A stretch of 64,000 nt of DNA from Trachythela sp. YZ-2020 (GCA_016169945.1 JADLSH010000388.1:2576001-2640000); one strand, 5' to 3'. Shown: positions 20,919-33,540, counted from the first letter of the stretch. Program-made: numbers and translations. Notes: generated by a model from the sequence alone, not told the origin.

Positions 20919-23900
20919 ATGCTCGACGTAAAAGATTATAACGTAGTTATATTGGGCCTATCTTTTATGTTCATTTTTACGGCGTTTCAGACAACTTCTA
21001 TGATAGAGGTACCGTATGTTTTGTTTATATTTCATTGAAATGTGTTTTAAAATACTGAGATTGTAGTAGATGATTTGTGTTGTTAGAACAAATACTGTAG
21101 ATTGAAGTAGATGGTCCGTGTTGTTTGATAAAATACCGAATGATTTTAGTGTTAACTTAATTTATTCAATTAATTATATTATTACTATGGTCGACCTGCA
21201 CATACAAGTCACGAGTAAATCACAAGACATGTGCGCAAAAGTGCGCAGGGAGCTGTTCATACAGCCAATTACACTCGACCTTGGAATGGCAGAATGCCAA
21301 TAGTTTTGTTGAAATGTTTGAACATTCTAATGAAAAATGTTGACATCATACAATGTATGTTGTTGAGCCCATTTGTGAATGGCCTGATTTACACTAGAGA
21401 CCGTCGATCTGTCTGCACGAACTTGGGCAAAAAAGGACAGTTTGTCTGAAAAATTGTCTGTGTATAAATGCTGGCAAACAGACATGATCATCCGTCTAAG
21501 CATGCAACTGCATCACAAGTTCATCTGTGTAGACAAACTGTACAGATAGTTTGTCTACATAGATGAACTTGTGTGCGTAATTTGTCCTGATGGATGATCC
21601 GCGTTTATACACAGGCAAATTATCAGACAAACTATCTTTTTCCCCCAAGTTCGTCCAGACAGATCATCCATCAGTAGTTTGTCTTGTGTTTATACTATAA
21701 AAACGAATGATCTGTCCGATGGATGATGCGTCTTGATGGATGATTCGTCTCCAGTGTAAATCGGGCCAATGTTGTTAAGTGAAGTAAGGCATTGGTAGGG
21801 TGTATCAGCCCTCGAAAAAGGTCAAAATTGAGGTTGGCAAAAAAATGCCGACCTAAATCTGACTCACGTCAACACCTCTCGGCATTTTTGAGGCCACTTT
21901 CAGTTTCTACCTCCGGAATTGCGATTTCGGAGCAACTGCCAGCACTAGTAATTACAAAGTCTGACAAAGTCATGCAGCCGTCTGGTGATGTCACAGTTAT
22001 AAGACCTGGCACAGAAACACGAACGAACGCTACGGCTTTTTGAGCTGCTATCCGTAGCTAATAGAATATTCTTCTACTGAGAAGAACTGGCCAACCTGGG
22101 AGGTTGAGGGCTGGTGTATTGTGTGTGTGAAAAGCATAGATAACAACTATATTTATATATATGTTTGGCCACATTTGTTACAAAACACAATCATGGCTCA
22201 GTATCAAAATAGTTGGTAGACTATTTACAGGGTATATTATTTACAATACTTATTGTTCATAGACATAGATGTGAGCAGCGATTTTATGGGTTAGGGTTAG
22301 GGTTAGGGTTTGGGTTTGGGTTTGGGCATGATAATTCTTCATATCACGCGAAAACCGAGTTCAATAATTGTTTTATTATTTATTTAAAAAATTAAAAATA
22401 TCTTGCGTGCTAGACAGTCAAGAATTACGAAATGCACGAGGTCAACAAAGAAGTTGCATAATATTCCCCTTTGCTTGCAGTGTCAGTTGCATATTGACGC
22501 GTCAATAATTATCATATTGACTCGCTTGACCATATTTGGCAAGCTGTTGCCGCGTAAAGAGCCTGGACACGAGGTTGTTGAGTTGATATGATGATTTCAC
22601 AGTTGGCTGTTAGCCAATCAGAAACCAGGAATTTTTTAAATAAATAATAATATACATTGTAGTCACTACATGATTTCCGATTGGCTAATAGCTTACAGTT
22701 AAATATAGCAATCACACAACCTAAAGACAACTGAGTTAAATAGATTGAAATCAACATGAAACTTTCAAATTAAACCATAACCTAACACTTTTTTGATTAG
22801 TTCTTTGGTGGGGCTCAACATTAATCATGCCCTAACACCCCTCCAGTTGTAATACAGAAGTTTCGGCCCTGAGTATGAATCATCTGTTTTATACTTTCAA
22901 CAGGAAAGCATATTAAAAAGTGCCAAAAATGAAAGTAGTACTCCTAGCAAATTTAAAGGCAAGTTAAAAACCATGCAAAATTGCTGTATTGTGCATTTTA
23001 TTTAATAAATAATGATATCTTTGTCAAGTGATAAAGTTTTAATTTCGTTATTTTTGGTTTATTTCCAGCAAGTGGATATAGCAGGTAGTGTAAATTTCAT
23101 GTTCAAGTTAAGATCTTTAACTGTTTTATTTTCCGAACAATTTACTGTACTATAATAAAATAGGCTGAAGTTTATAATTCTTTTCCAATTTCTTTCAGCT
23201 TGTGCATAATTTATGCCAGTTTTTCATTATTTAACTGGATTGCTCCTCCTATCATTGCTTTCATTGGCTCTAAGTTTTCTATGATGCTTGGTGGATTATG
23301 TTACTGGCAAGTGTTACATGTGCAAGGATAACAGGCGTTTGTGTAATATATCATACACGAGAGGGAGTTTATTATGGTGATTTGAAACACCGAAAAATGT
23401 GTTGAAAAACAAGGCGCTAGCCGAGTTTTTTAACATACTTTGAGGTGTTTTTAAATCACTATAATAAACGACTTCGAGTGTATGATATAGCTTCTCAAAC
23501 AAACCAGTATTTGAAGAGAGATTCAACGTGAAAGTTGAGTTAATTTATGAATGTTTATTACCGTGGTATCAAGACAACGATACGGTGGTGATTTCCTTTG
23601 TGTTTTGCTCATGAATTATTAATGAGTTTGAGAAGGTTTCCTCTCTGATTCTTATATCTTCTCCTTTTTGTTTTTTTCCAGGCTATTTATACTCAGCTTA
23701 TATTTTGTATCTAAATATGTCAACACTGACCTCTCAGGTCTACTGTATGCAGCGTCTGTCGTCATTGGATTTGGGGCGGCAGGTTAGTATTTATACTGTT
23801 AAAGTGTTTGATTGTGGTGTACGTTGGGAAGAAAGAGTCAACAAAATTGTCTATTTTCTATAGTTATTTGGACTGCGCAGGGAAGTTTTTTGACAGTGAA

Positions 23901-26900
23901 TTCTTCAGATGAAACAATGGGAAGAAACAGTGGAATATTTTGGGCATTTTTGCAATGCAGGTTGGAGAAAACATTTGGATTTTTTTGCATTTTTGGGAGA
24001 ACGTTTTGATGTTTTGAAATGAATGAATGATGTAACACGCACACTTTATGTTTTGTAGTTTGTTAATTGGAAGTCTGATAGTTTACTTTTGTTTCAAGCC
24101 AAAGAAAGGTTCAACGCTGATCCGTAAGTAGATAACATATTGAGTTATTTTAGGAGTACAGTCAAACCGCTCTAATACGGATGCTGAATGGACTAATCAA
24201 AGTATCTGTATAAGAGATGTCTGCTTTACAGAGGTTATAATGATGACGTCACTAATTATCGCTTTTCACTGACAGTTTTACACTGTCTTCGAGATTTAAT
24301 GGACATCGGTATTAGAGCTGAAAACTCTGTATAGCCAAAATAGGTGGATCTCACTTGACGTCAAAGATTTGATATCAAACATGTATGTTTTTGTCTCTAA
24401 ATTGTTTGTATTATATATTTTTCAGGTCTTGATCAAAGGTCAACTGTGCTGTACGTTTTTATAGCTCTATCAGCGTTTGGGACGTTGTTTTTCCTGTTGC
24501 TACGAAGTGCTAAGAGCGAAGAAAATGTAAGAACAACAAAAATATTTCACTCGAAATTTCCATCTACAAACACCCTCAACATTCAGTTCTATCGAGCGAG
24601 ATGTCCTAAATTTAGAATGTTTACACCAAACACTGGCATTACCCTAGACTTCTGATTTACTCTGGCTATGAACTGGGCTCTAGCTCAGTTGGCAGAACGC
24701 CATGCCGGAATCGCAGGGCCGCAGGTTCGATTCCTACCAGAGGGCTTATAGTTGCGTTTTTCACGACTGCTCCTTGTTAGCAATGTTAGGTCTAAAAATA
24801 TGTCTATAATTCTCGGTCGAAATTTTCATTTACAAACACCATCAACATGAAGAACAATACACTCTGCAGAAAGTACGCCATCTTGGCTTCGTTTTCATGA
24901 TTGAGACTAATGGTTTTAGAGCTGTTTATCTTGTTAATGCTGATGTTATGATGTTAACCCACCAATGCGGAAGGGAAGTTTATGTGTTTGAACATGATAA
25001 CTCAAAAATATAATTGGATGAGAAATTTAGAAGAATTAGTACATGACTTGTATAATTTATGCACGAATACTAGACTTAAATTGCCGGCGGAGGTCTGATG
25101 TTATAAATATACCAGGTTTCTTCATGAAAACAAAGTAATATTGCTGATGCTTCCATTTCTTTCCTGAACTTTTAGGAGGGAAGTAACGAAAGTCTCATTG
25201 TTAATCTTCAAGAGTAAGAATTTATAGATTATTTGTAGTTTAGCATGACGATTAGTATATGTAATTGACTTGCTTTTATGGAAAACATCGCGATTGTTTA
25301 ATCAATCAAGCTCAACGCTGGTGTGGTGTATAGACACAGAGCGATGTTAGGTAAAAAGTATATTCGTAGAGAAATTGTGAGCATGAATCTCGTTGTACAA
25401 CATGCCCAGAAGGCAACAAAGAAATGAATAAGAATGATAACATGGCTCTGTGCGGGAATTACGTTGCAAAAGTTACAGCAAAAATTGTCCCGCGTAACAT
25501 GGCCTTAATTGAGATTGTATTTCTCTCTAAAGATCCGAAAACAGAGTCGAGACAAGCAGCAGCCCATGGGAATCATTTAGTAAGTTTTTACAATATCTTG
25601 CCTGTCTTGCCATCAAGCTGTTTGTGTAGTTTTATAACACCCACAGACAAATTTGTCTAACGCTGTTTACATCGTTGCTAGCCAATTCACAAGTAATTCA
25701 CATGCTTAGTTATGTTCTAGTTTGCGAAAACTTCTATGTTCGATGTTTTCGCAAGTGTTTGCCAAATTTGTTTATTCGCTTTTGTTCTTTGCCATTTTAT
25801 GACCTTGTCACAGAATAGGAAATGACCAGAAAGGCCACTCAGCGGTGCAACGTGACCCCCTATTTTTATGCAGTTTTCTGGCCAGAATAATGGCGGACTA
25901 GCCAGTTCAGCGTGTTTATTGGTCAGAAAATGCAATTGACTGGCTAGAATAATGGTAATGAACATGCGTAATGCGACATGCGCAGCGTCAAAGACTTCAA
26001 AGGTTCCGCCTCAAGTGGCCCTTCTAGTCATTTCCTATTCTATGACCTTGTTAACATTTATAAATATCTTTCTTCTTTTTAGAAAGTTCACTTAGGTTGT
26101 TTTTTACTAAACCATCGTTTTTTCTGAATATTGTCTATTTATATACAGGTAAAACTAATCTTGTTGTGATATGTGTGTATCATAGGCGAACGAACGAACG
26201 AATGAACTCAATGGCCCTTGTTTATAAATAGATTATTAAATATATTTACAATAAAATAGTTAATGCTAATATTGTAAGTGGGGGTGTGCTAATCTTCCGA
26301 ATTGAGCTGAATTACGAAGGACGCAGCTCGACTTGATCGAGTCGAAGGCTTATTAAAGGCGGCTCTGGCTGCCACTGTATGACTCATGTCTGGTCAGGGA
26401 GCACAGCTACGATGGAAGGGTTAGTTTGGGGCTTATCCAAACCCACCCTGTCGACATTCCCTGTGGGAGGAAACCGGAATACCTGGAGAAAACCCACGAC
26501 TTTCGGTAGAGCGTTGACTGACTCTTTTCACTTAAGTGTCATGAGTCCCCAGTGAGAATCGAACCCACGATCTCAGAGGTGAAAGGCGCTTGCTCTGACG
26601 ACTGCGCCACCGAAGCCCCCTTCATATTACATAGATTGTACATAACAATAACAATAACAATAACAATAACAATAACAATAACAATAACAATAACAATAAC
26701 AAGAGTACTTACAACGAACGCAAGCAAATTGCTAGAAATGGTCAACTTCGTGATTTAGTTGCAAAAAGTAATGCGCGAGATTGCGCTTGAAAAGAGAGGC
26801 CGCCATGTTTTCCATCATTTTAAGACCAGACGACAAGGAGTTGTAGAGCATAGCTCCACTCTAAGAGAGTTTAGACTTACCCATTTCTGAATTAACGTTC

Positions 26901-29606
26901 GGAACTTTGAGGTCGGTAATGGATGATCTAGTAATTCAAACCATGTACATCACGACAGAAAGTAAACAGTCTGCGCATTTCAGAGGGAGCTACCAAACGG
27001 AATGTACCTAACGTTTATTAAAAACAAAATACAATTAGAGTATTTTATTTTTTTTGGCTGTAATGTTGAGAATCATCACAATAGTTTTGTCTATTTTAGG
27101 ATTGGAGTTGACATTCTTCAGTGGAGTTTATGGAACCAGCGTAGGTCAGCATGTTATGAAATTTATCAATTGTTAAGAGGTTATGTTTTCACCTGAGTTT
27201 GTGTGTGTGTGTTTGTGCTTGTCTGTGAGCACTATAGCTAGAAATATCCAATATTTTAATACGAAAATTGGTGGAGCTTTAAAAAGCGTTTTGGATGAAA
27301 ATTGGATGATACTTGACTTAATTTGCTGGCGAAGTATGCAATCTCTCTGAGTGCCCTCTAATGAATATTGTGATTATTTTTGTGTTCTAGGAAATACTTT
27401 GCATTTTCCTGAATCTAAAAGACTAATTGGCCTCTCGGGAGTCTTTATAGGAATTGGCGAAATTTTAGGTAAGATGACATTTAAAGCACAAGCCGTTAAA
27501 ACTTAGGAAAAATTCCCCATAACCAGCAAACTGCTAGTCTGACGTATACTATCAGGTGAACGAATGGAACTCGATGCAGGCCTTGAATTTAGCGGCGGCA
27601 CCCACGACCAATGACCATCAATGCCAATGGCCATCAATGCCATTGGCCATCAATGCCAATGACCATCAATGCCAATGACCATCAACGCCAATGACCATCA
27701 ACGCCAAGGGCCATCGATGCCCCGCAATATACTGAAATTCACGGCCAGTAATGACCTTCCCGCAACCTCAGTAGATTTTCTGCAATTATATCTGAGAGAC
27801 TAAAAGTGAAAATACAAGACTGTGAAATGAGTTATCGAATGATCTTTATGCTCTTTTTGAGAAACGTGCAACGCAATTTGAGTTTATGAACACTTTGTTT
27901 AGTCTATACTGTATTCACTACAAAACAGTGGCGGACACTTCGCGAAATATTGTGTGTGCGAACTTAGGTTGCCAACATATAACCATCCTTTTGTTGCTGC
28001 AAATCTCAGTTAAGGTTCTTAAAACGTTTTTGGCTTGAATTTCATGTAAATTTAGTCAAATAATAGCCTATCAAGGCTTTCGTGGTTGAGAAATCATTGA
28101 TACAGCTTTGTTACTCAGCTATCATTCAAAGGCTTTGAGCAATTATTGCGAAAGGGGGACGACCGCCCACGCCCCCCCCCCACCCTAGTGTCCGCCACTG
28201 CTACAAAAGCACATGTTTTTTCCCCTACCCACCCTACGACGTTTCCAGACGAAGGGACTTCGCTCGAAACATCGAAGTTCTTGTTTTATTTTTGAGGTAG
28301 TTGGATCCCACAAACCCTCAAGAATAATGAACAGTCTCTCTTTATCAATTTAGGAGGAGGATTGTTTGGTATATTTGGTAGACGTATAACCGCTAAAGGC
28401 AGAGACTCTGTCGTGCTTCTTGGAATGGTAGTTCATTTTGTTACATTCTTCCTCATTTTCTTGAACCTGCCAGACGCGTCTCCAAATAATGCCAGTCATG
28501 GTATGGGGTATCTCTTTAAACCAAGGTATGGTAAACAGTGGATTATGGTACCATTTTATGCAATACCATTAAACATACTGTATACCATGTCTACCATTCC
28601 ATATAATACCAAATGAGTATCAATTCATACTACTGTATTACATAACACCACACCATACCATGTACCATACCATACCATGTACCATACCATACCATGTACT
28701 ATACCATACCATCACCATACCATACCTCACCATACCATTCACTCTACCATCCCATCCCAGACCTATCATATCCTACTACACTATACCATACTGTACCTTA
28801 GCAACAACTTTACCTTGTGTTATTTTGTAGTGTTCCAATAGCAATGTTGTGTGGATTTCTTCTTGGGTTTGGTGACAGCTGTTTCAACACTCAGGTAAAC
28901 GGAATATGCTTCATAAATATTACTCATTTCGGAACCACGTTCACCTTAGTATTCTCATCGTATATCTTTGTAATTGTCTATTTCAATCATTATTTTTCAG
29001 ATTATGTCTTTACTGGGAAATTTCTACTCTGACAATAGTGCTTCTGCATTTGCGATATTTAAATTTTCTCAGGTAAGAACAGACACTTCTGTAAGTATTT
29101 TAAATCCCACAAAATATCATGACTGCACATTGTAGAGGGGTGGAGATTTCAAAAAACGTTTTCAAAACGTTTTCAACCATCCTCCCGATAGGATTTTGGG
29201 TTTTCCAACTTTTCTCAAGATATATGGTTAACCCCTTGCAGCATATTTCCTTTATTCTTATCTTGAGTTTTGCAAGATATGTTTTCAGGGAGTTTAACTT
29301 TGGTTTTGTTTAGTCTGTCGCTGCTGCAGTTGGATTTTTCTACAGTAGTCATTTGGGACTGAGAGCACAACTTTATATTTTGGTAAGTGTAGCTTTTAAA
29401 TATTTCTTTAGATTTAGCTAAATTTAGATTTAGTTTAATTCAACATTAACAAGTTGCGAGTGACAATCTTGTAGCAACTTGAGCAATATGTGAGATCTTT
29501 ACGTGTGTAATATCTATCGTTTTAGATTGTGATGGCTTTTCTCGGCACCTTGTCCTTCTTCGTCGTAGAGGGAATGGCAAAATTGAAAGCAAGAGGACAA
29601 ACTTAA
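20919..29606 (+). CDS. MFSD11: MFSD11 / UNC93-like membrane protein, 17 exons
   Basis: Exons: 20919-21008, 22904-22958, 23069-23084 (16 nt), 23199-23306, 23682-23782, 23864-23960, 24059-24123, 24426-24526, 25176-25213, 26087-26148, 27100-27144, 27391-27468, 28354-28525, 28831-28894, 29001-29072, 29314-29382, 29526-29606. All phases join, giving about 437 residues against roughly 450 in vertebrates. Recognisable family stretches are VILGLSFMFIFTAFQT at the start, WTAQGSFLTVNS and GRNSGIFWA in the middle, LELTFFSGVYGT, GLSGVFIGIGEILGG and GFLLGFGDSCFNTQ. It is a multi-pass major-facilitator-like protein; the substrate is not established. Introns 2 and 4 begin with GCAAGT rather than GT. The exon 9-10 junction is the least certain: phase forces an acceptor four bases after a first AG. 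An in-frame upstream ATG exists at 20832, but the chosen start matches the family. Confidence 0.93.
21383..21771. mobile_element. MITE with GATTTACACT ends
   Basis: Starts CTGATTTACACTAGAGAC and ends GTCTCCAGTGTAAATCGGG, an inverted terminal repeat of about 18 bp. The interior has multiple GATGGATGATC and GTTTGTCT-type inverted pieces. Similar GTC/GAC-rich hairpin elements appear at 39180-39430 and 40870-41010. Located in MFSD11 intron 1. Confidence 0.7.
22288..22327. repeat. Interstitial telomere-like (TTAGGG) tract
   Basis: GGTTAGGGTTAGGGTTAGGG followed by variant GTTTGG units, in MFSD11 intron 1. Confidence 0.85.
22600..22700. mobile_element. Small inverted-repeat element
   Basis: GGCTGTTAGCCAATCAGAAA on the left pairs with TTCCGATTGGCTAATAGC on the right, around an AT-rich centre. 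MITE-like, in MFSD11 intron 1. Confidence 0.6.
23345..23485. mobile_element. Hairpin element in MFSD11 intron 4
   Basis: ATATATCATACAC...GTTTATTATGGTGATTTGAAACACC on the left is mirrored by GGTGTTTTTAAATCACTATAATAAAC...GTGTATGATATA on the right (each arm about 55 nt). It lies 39 bp after the GC donor of intron 4. Confidence 0.75.
24157..24345. mobile_element. Remnant of a pogo/Tigger-like short element
   Basis: Begins ACAGTCAAACCGCTCTAATACGG, resembling the ends of pogo-type elements (CAGT.RAACCTCT). Related CTCTCTAATACGG sequences lie at 55129 and in the array at 58590-58810. No transposase. Confidence 0.4.
24668..24760 (+). mobile_element. tRNA-like SINE head
   Basis: GGGCTCTAGCTCAGTTGGCA matches a tRNA A-box region, and GGTTCGATTCC at about 24725 is a B-box. 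The acceptor-stem halves (GGGCTCT and AGAGGGC) pair poorly, and non-tRNA sequence with TTTTTCACGACTGCTCC follows, so this is a SINE rather than a tRNA gene. Confidence 0.55.
26276..26617 (-). mobile_element. tRNA-derived SINE, second copy
   Basis: Reverse-oriented copy of the element at 1808-2175, containing the tRNA-like head (up to 26617), the CGGAGAAAACC core and the tail. It has several substitutions relative to the first copy. Its head faces a microsatellite at 26640. Located in MFSD11 intron 10. Confidence 0.85.
26640..26701. repeat. (AACAAT)n microsatellite
   Basis: About ten uninterrupted copies of ACAATA. Its translation in either strand (Ile/Val or Ile/Thr repeats) has no meaning. 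Confidence 0.97.
27598..27722. repeat. ATGACCATCAATGCCA minisatellite
   Basis: About seven units of 16-18 bp with GACCATCAATGCCAAT, in MFSD11 intron 12. Confidence 0.9.
28245..28277 (+). other. Hammerhead-like core remnant
   Basis: Reads CAGACGAAGGGACTTCGCTC followed by GAAAC. The core base U4 is A here, so it should not self-cleave. Same family as 19313-19343. Confidence 0.35.
28640..28745. repeat. (CCATA)n-type microsatellite
   Basis: Irregular repeats of ACCATACC with ATGTACC interruptions, in MFSD11 intron 13. Confidence 0.9.
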
Positions 29607-30313
29607 TGCGAACCTAATAGTAGTGATACCTAATAATTTCTAATAAAATCAGAATGGCCAGTCGAATTGTTGGCTGGTTTCCAACAAAAATTTAAATGGT
29701 ATAGTCGGTGCCTTTAAAGTTGCGGTACATCCCGTTCTGCGCATGCGTACATTAGAGTCTCCAGCTCATGATTTAAATAGTTTAACTAGGTTCTATGTTC
29801 TTACAAAGCCTGGTCATGCTACCTTGAGAAAATATATATAGTTGTCACAACTACGTTTATAAAGTTCGTTATTTGGAGAGAGAAAATGTAAAAAAGGCTG
29901 ACTCGTAAGAACAGACTGTACCGCATCTTTAAGGTTCACAGTCACTGGCTGAAAAAGATTGAAAACACTTCGATGATTTTGGCGAAGCTCTTGGAAGTTA
30001 GTTGACAGTAGTTCTAATTGAACATGCACTCTTGAATTAATCAATTGATTATTATTATATAACAAATTGTAGATATATGTTATATATTTTTAATAGAATT
30101 CCTACAAAGGATAAACAATATCAATGCGAATTGCCAAAACTATAACTGTTTATAAACGTTTATTGCAACATAACAAATATTTTTGCTATATACTTTTGCT
30201 ACTTATTACTACAGCCACAACCAATAGGAAATAATTTACAACTAATAGGAAATAATTTACAACTAATAGGAAATAATTTACAACTATCCTAAAACAGTGG
30301 TCTCTATTATAAG
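29607..30313. other. Spacer between MFSD11 and PLD6
   Basis: Holds AATAAA-like sequence shortly after the MFSD11 stop (TAATAAAATCAG at about 29641) and a three-copy repeat AATAGGAAATAATTTACAAC at 30221-30285. The two genes converge, so both 3' UTRs probably lie here. Confidence 0.5.
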
Positions 30314-30973
30314 CTATTTGCTCTTCCCTGGTCTGTACGACTCCCAAAGCTTCTCAAATTCATTTACATAAGGTCCAACTATTTCCACATTGTTAGTAAC
30401 TAGTACATTTTCCCTGTTTCCCGTGACGGCTTGCCTAGTCCAATTGAAAGATCCTGTAATAAGTACCGAGCCATCGACAACCACGAACTTATGATGCATG
30501 TAAAACGATGTTTTATCACGTCTTACTTGTATTCCTTCTCGTTGAAAACGTTCAATTTGTGAGCCACTTAATGCTTCGTGTTCTTCGTTGGTAATAATTC
30601 GCACTGTTATTCCCGTTTTGTGTAATTTTAGGGCTGCATTCGCGAGCTCGTGGCACGAGATCGTGAACACGCAAATATCCAAAGATCTCGTAGCGTCGTT
30701 CAGAAAGTCTAAGAGTTCACCCAGAGACGTTTTGTAATGCGCATTTCGGCATTTTGTAAAGTGACACCCTTCAGGCGAAAAGAAATCCCGACAAATTAAG
30801 CGGCTATCTGGGAAGAATAATACTCTGTGAAAGACTTTAGGCTGACTTAGGGCTTGCTTAGATCCTGACCAAGTATTGTAACAGCTTTTGAAGCATTTGC
30901 TGAATAGATAAACGGTCTGAAATACAACGCTTGTTGACCAAGTCAACAAAAATAGCTCAATTGCGGACGCCAT
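30314..30973 (-). CDS. PLD6: PLD6 / Zucchini-type nuclease-phospholipase
   Basis: 219 residues in one exon, close to the family's usual length. An N-terminal hydrophobic segment (residues 5-24) fits the outer mitochondrial membrane anchor of PLD6. A CCCH zinc-finger pattern follows: C61, C70, C75, H79. The single phospholipase D motif is H160-x-K162-x4-D167 (MHHKFVVVDG), with the companion GSFNWT at 174-179; dimers of this family form one active site from two such motifs. Known roles are cardiolipin hydrolysis and making the 5' ends of piRNAs. All key residues are present, so it should be active. Confidence 0.95.
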   Translation of the reverse strand: MASAIELFLLTWSTSVVFQTVYLFSKCFKSCYNTWSGSKQALSQPKVFHRVLFFPDSRLICRDFFSPEGCHFTKCRNAHYKTSLGELLDFLNDATRSLDICVFTISCHELANAALKLHKTGITVRIITNEEHEALSGSQIERFQREGIQVRRDKTSFYMHHKFVVVDGSVLITGSFNWTRQAVTGNRENVLVTNNVEIVGPYVNEFEKLWESYRPGKSK

Positions 30974-31756
30974 ATTGGATTTTATATTGTGCTAGTGCCA
31001 GTCTTTGGAGTCCTTCGCGTTCTTTACCAAACGCGGGAAAATTTAAATGTCTGAGTGAGTCGAGCAAATTTACTGTAAAATTGCGATTAAAATGAAACAA
31101 TTTCGTGTCTATTTATCGATGTTTTATCATTTTAACGATAAATATTAAAGAGAACATACCTCTTAGTTTAGTTTGAATGTTTCTTTGTTCACTAAAGCGG
31201 TTTTAAAAAGCAAAAATTGAGCAATGCTATATAAACACGTGCAATTTCGTGCAATGTACATCACAGTTTTGTTTTGTTGTTCAAGCTTTTATATACTTTG
31301 GTAAGTATATATATGAGATGTGTATAAAGGATTAAAGGTCTATAAAGTGTTGTGGCAGCAATGGTAGTTTAATAATATGCTAAGTACAGAAGTCATGAAC
31401 AAATTTTGATTATTTAAAGCATGGCAATGGCAATGATATACAATATAAATTGGCAGGAAACGCTGTTCCATTCAAAGCTGGGTATAAACACAAATTGGTT
31501 GGTCTAAACACAAATTCAAAGTATAAATGTTTAGATTGCCAGGGCTAGTTCAGTGGCGAAACTAGCCATAACCACTGGTCATTGTATGCAAATAAACATG
31601 TACTTTGATAGTCTAAAGACAATACATTTCTAAAGGTTTGAACAACTTAAATAATTAAAGATTTGCATAGCATGACCAGTTGCCATAGCTGACTTCACCA
31701 TTGCCCTAGTTGCATGTGACGAGAGTGGCAGAATGCTTTCAATTTGACTCTACCAA

Positions 31757-31983
31757 ACGTAGACTTGCTACAAGTCGACTCGCATAATGACTGGGTTAAT
31801 ACGGACTGCGTTTACTGGGTTAATACGGACCTGGTTAATATACAGACTATAAGGGCGAGCTTGAGCTCCCGAGCGAAGCGAGAGCCTTATCAAGTGGCCA
31901 ATTTCCGACTCGCGCTTTCGTTGAATTGGGCTTAACTGCGCCTTTACCGCGCGTCAATGGAGTCCACTTGTAGCAAGTCTATA
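31757..31983. mobile_element. MITE with GTAGACTTGCTACAAGTC ends
   Basis: Left end AGACTTGCTACAAGTCGACT, right end AGTCCACTTGTAGCAAGTCT: terminal inverted repeat of about 20 bp with two mismatches. A related end occurs near 37635. Confidence 0.7.
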
Positions 31984-32608
31984 CCAAACGCTCGGCAGGT
32001 TTGGTGTCTTTGGTTTGGGAGTGGACACTGACCCATACTAACGGTGGTAAAGGGAGGGTTCGGATCACGTTTCACGTGAAGAAAAACAGCCATTTCACGT
32101 TTCACATGTAAAAAATTAGCCATTTCACGAAAATTGAAAAATACGTTTTCAACTGTGTAAGGTTTACTTTTCTACATTGAATATGTAAAGCCTTTCTTAA
32201 CCCGTTACACTATTTTTACGTTTTCGAAACTAATTTCACTAATAAAACCTCAACATGGAAACAATTTTTAAAAAACCAACCGATATATATATATAGTAAA
32301 ATCAAGAAAATACACGCATGTCGGCGGTAAAATTGTTATATCCAAAGCATTGCTCTTATTGACGATCTTACTTTCTTACTACTCGTCCTGTCTTTGTTCC
32401 ACCAGCCTCAAATAAATTCTCGATTACCGGTAATCACGGCTCACGGCTGGGGATATAAATCACGTTTCACGACACAAAATTTCACATTTCACAAATCATT
32501 TCACGGGAACAAATATTGGCATCCACGGCTCACGAAAATACCCTTTACCACCCTCCTTACTGGACCTCTGGGGAGAATAGTGTGGAACTGATAGAGCTAT
32601 CCAATATA

Positions 32609-32645
32609 AATAGAGTTAGTTTTAGTTTAGTTTAGTTTAGTTTAG
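32609..32645. repeat. (TTTAG)n microsatellite
   Basis: About seven TTTAG units following AATAGAGTTAG; it is the tail of the ACTGGATAGCT repeat family seen at 36170-36960. Confidence 0.85.
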
Positions 32646-33158
32646 TATAACAACTTCTCATTTATTATTTCAGCATTTGAAGTATTAAGCAAAAACCAAT
32701 ATGCAAGTTAGGATTGATGCCGTGTTCCCTGGATACTAATACAAATTTATTGAGGAAGAACCTGTGATTGTAATCATCACCATCATGTAATGTACAAGTT
32801 TTGAAGAATCTCCATAATGGTAAATCCATCAAGTGTCAATGAAAATTGATTTAATTATTGAGGTATGTATAGATAAATTTTCATCTGTTTTCAAATAAAC
32901 CTTACTTCTAAAGGGTCAAATCAATCGTCCTTCACCAATATGGTAAAATGGGCGGTGCTCATTTTCACTTTTAAAAGGGTGGGGGTGAGCTCAAGTACAG
33001 TATCCATGATGTCATGGGTCCCAAATTAGATTTTTCGGGTGACCTTTCATATTACTATGCCGAAATTATGTTACAAAGATTATGATTAGGATTAAGGGTT
33101 AGGGTTGTGGTTAGCCAGGATTAGAGTTAAGATTAAGTTTTTATTAAAATTCAAGTTG

Positions 33159-33271
33159 TTAACCCATTAACTGGCAGTACCCTACCACTGACGAGTAAAA
33201 TCGTCTGGCGCTAGACAGAGTAAAATACTAAAGTATGGCGCGTCTGGGCGCATTGCCAGCTAATGGGTTAA
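33159..33271. mobile_element. piggyBac-type MITE, 113 bp
   Basis: Bounded by TTAA on each side, with ends TTAACCCATTAACTGGCA and TGCCAGCTAATGGGTTAA. The CCC...GGG ends next to TTAA fit piggyBac-type transposition. A second copy is at 52119-52231. Confidence 0.75.
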
Positions 33272-33484
33272 TTTAATAAGAAAATTGAGCCGGTTTTTCT
33301 ATGCTCACAAAAGAGAAACATGCAAAAAGTAATGTTATGTGACATTTCTGCGAGCGATTTTATTATAACCTTTAATCGAGGTATTATATTATTGGTATTG
33401 TGCATATTAAACACCTTGTAGTGACGCCATAATATTTTATCAATGACGTTTACTACATTATTACATCGTGAAACATTAGATCTA

Positions 33485-33540
33485 TATAATTTAAAGTTTC
33501 CAAGGACATTATCGACATCTTCATACAGATGACAGTCCAA
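33485..33540 (-). pseudogene. Partial duplicate of the EF-hand gene's last exon end
   Basis: CCAAGGACATTATCG.C.TCTTCATAC.GATGAC..TCC matches the 3' end of exon 2 (33711-33752). A short downstream copy of about 50 bp without the EF-hand part; no coding role expected. Confidence 0.55.

Larger units (their letters stand above)
31020..33158. other. Spacer with repeats
   Basis: No gene seen. It contains an inverted-repeat element (31757-31983), a TTTAG repeat (32609-32645), CACGTTTCACG-type imperfect repeats at 32060-32130 and 32440-32540, and a telomere-like TTAGGGTTAGGG variant near 33095. Confidence 0.5.

Noticed and set aside
24668..24740. A tRNA gene
   Set aside because: A- and B-boxes are present but the acceptor stem does not pair well and SINE-like sequence follows.
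26539..26758. Open frames with Ile-Val or Ile-Thr repeats
   Set aside because: Products of the (AACAAT)n microsatellite plus SINE sequence.
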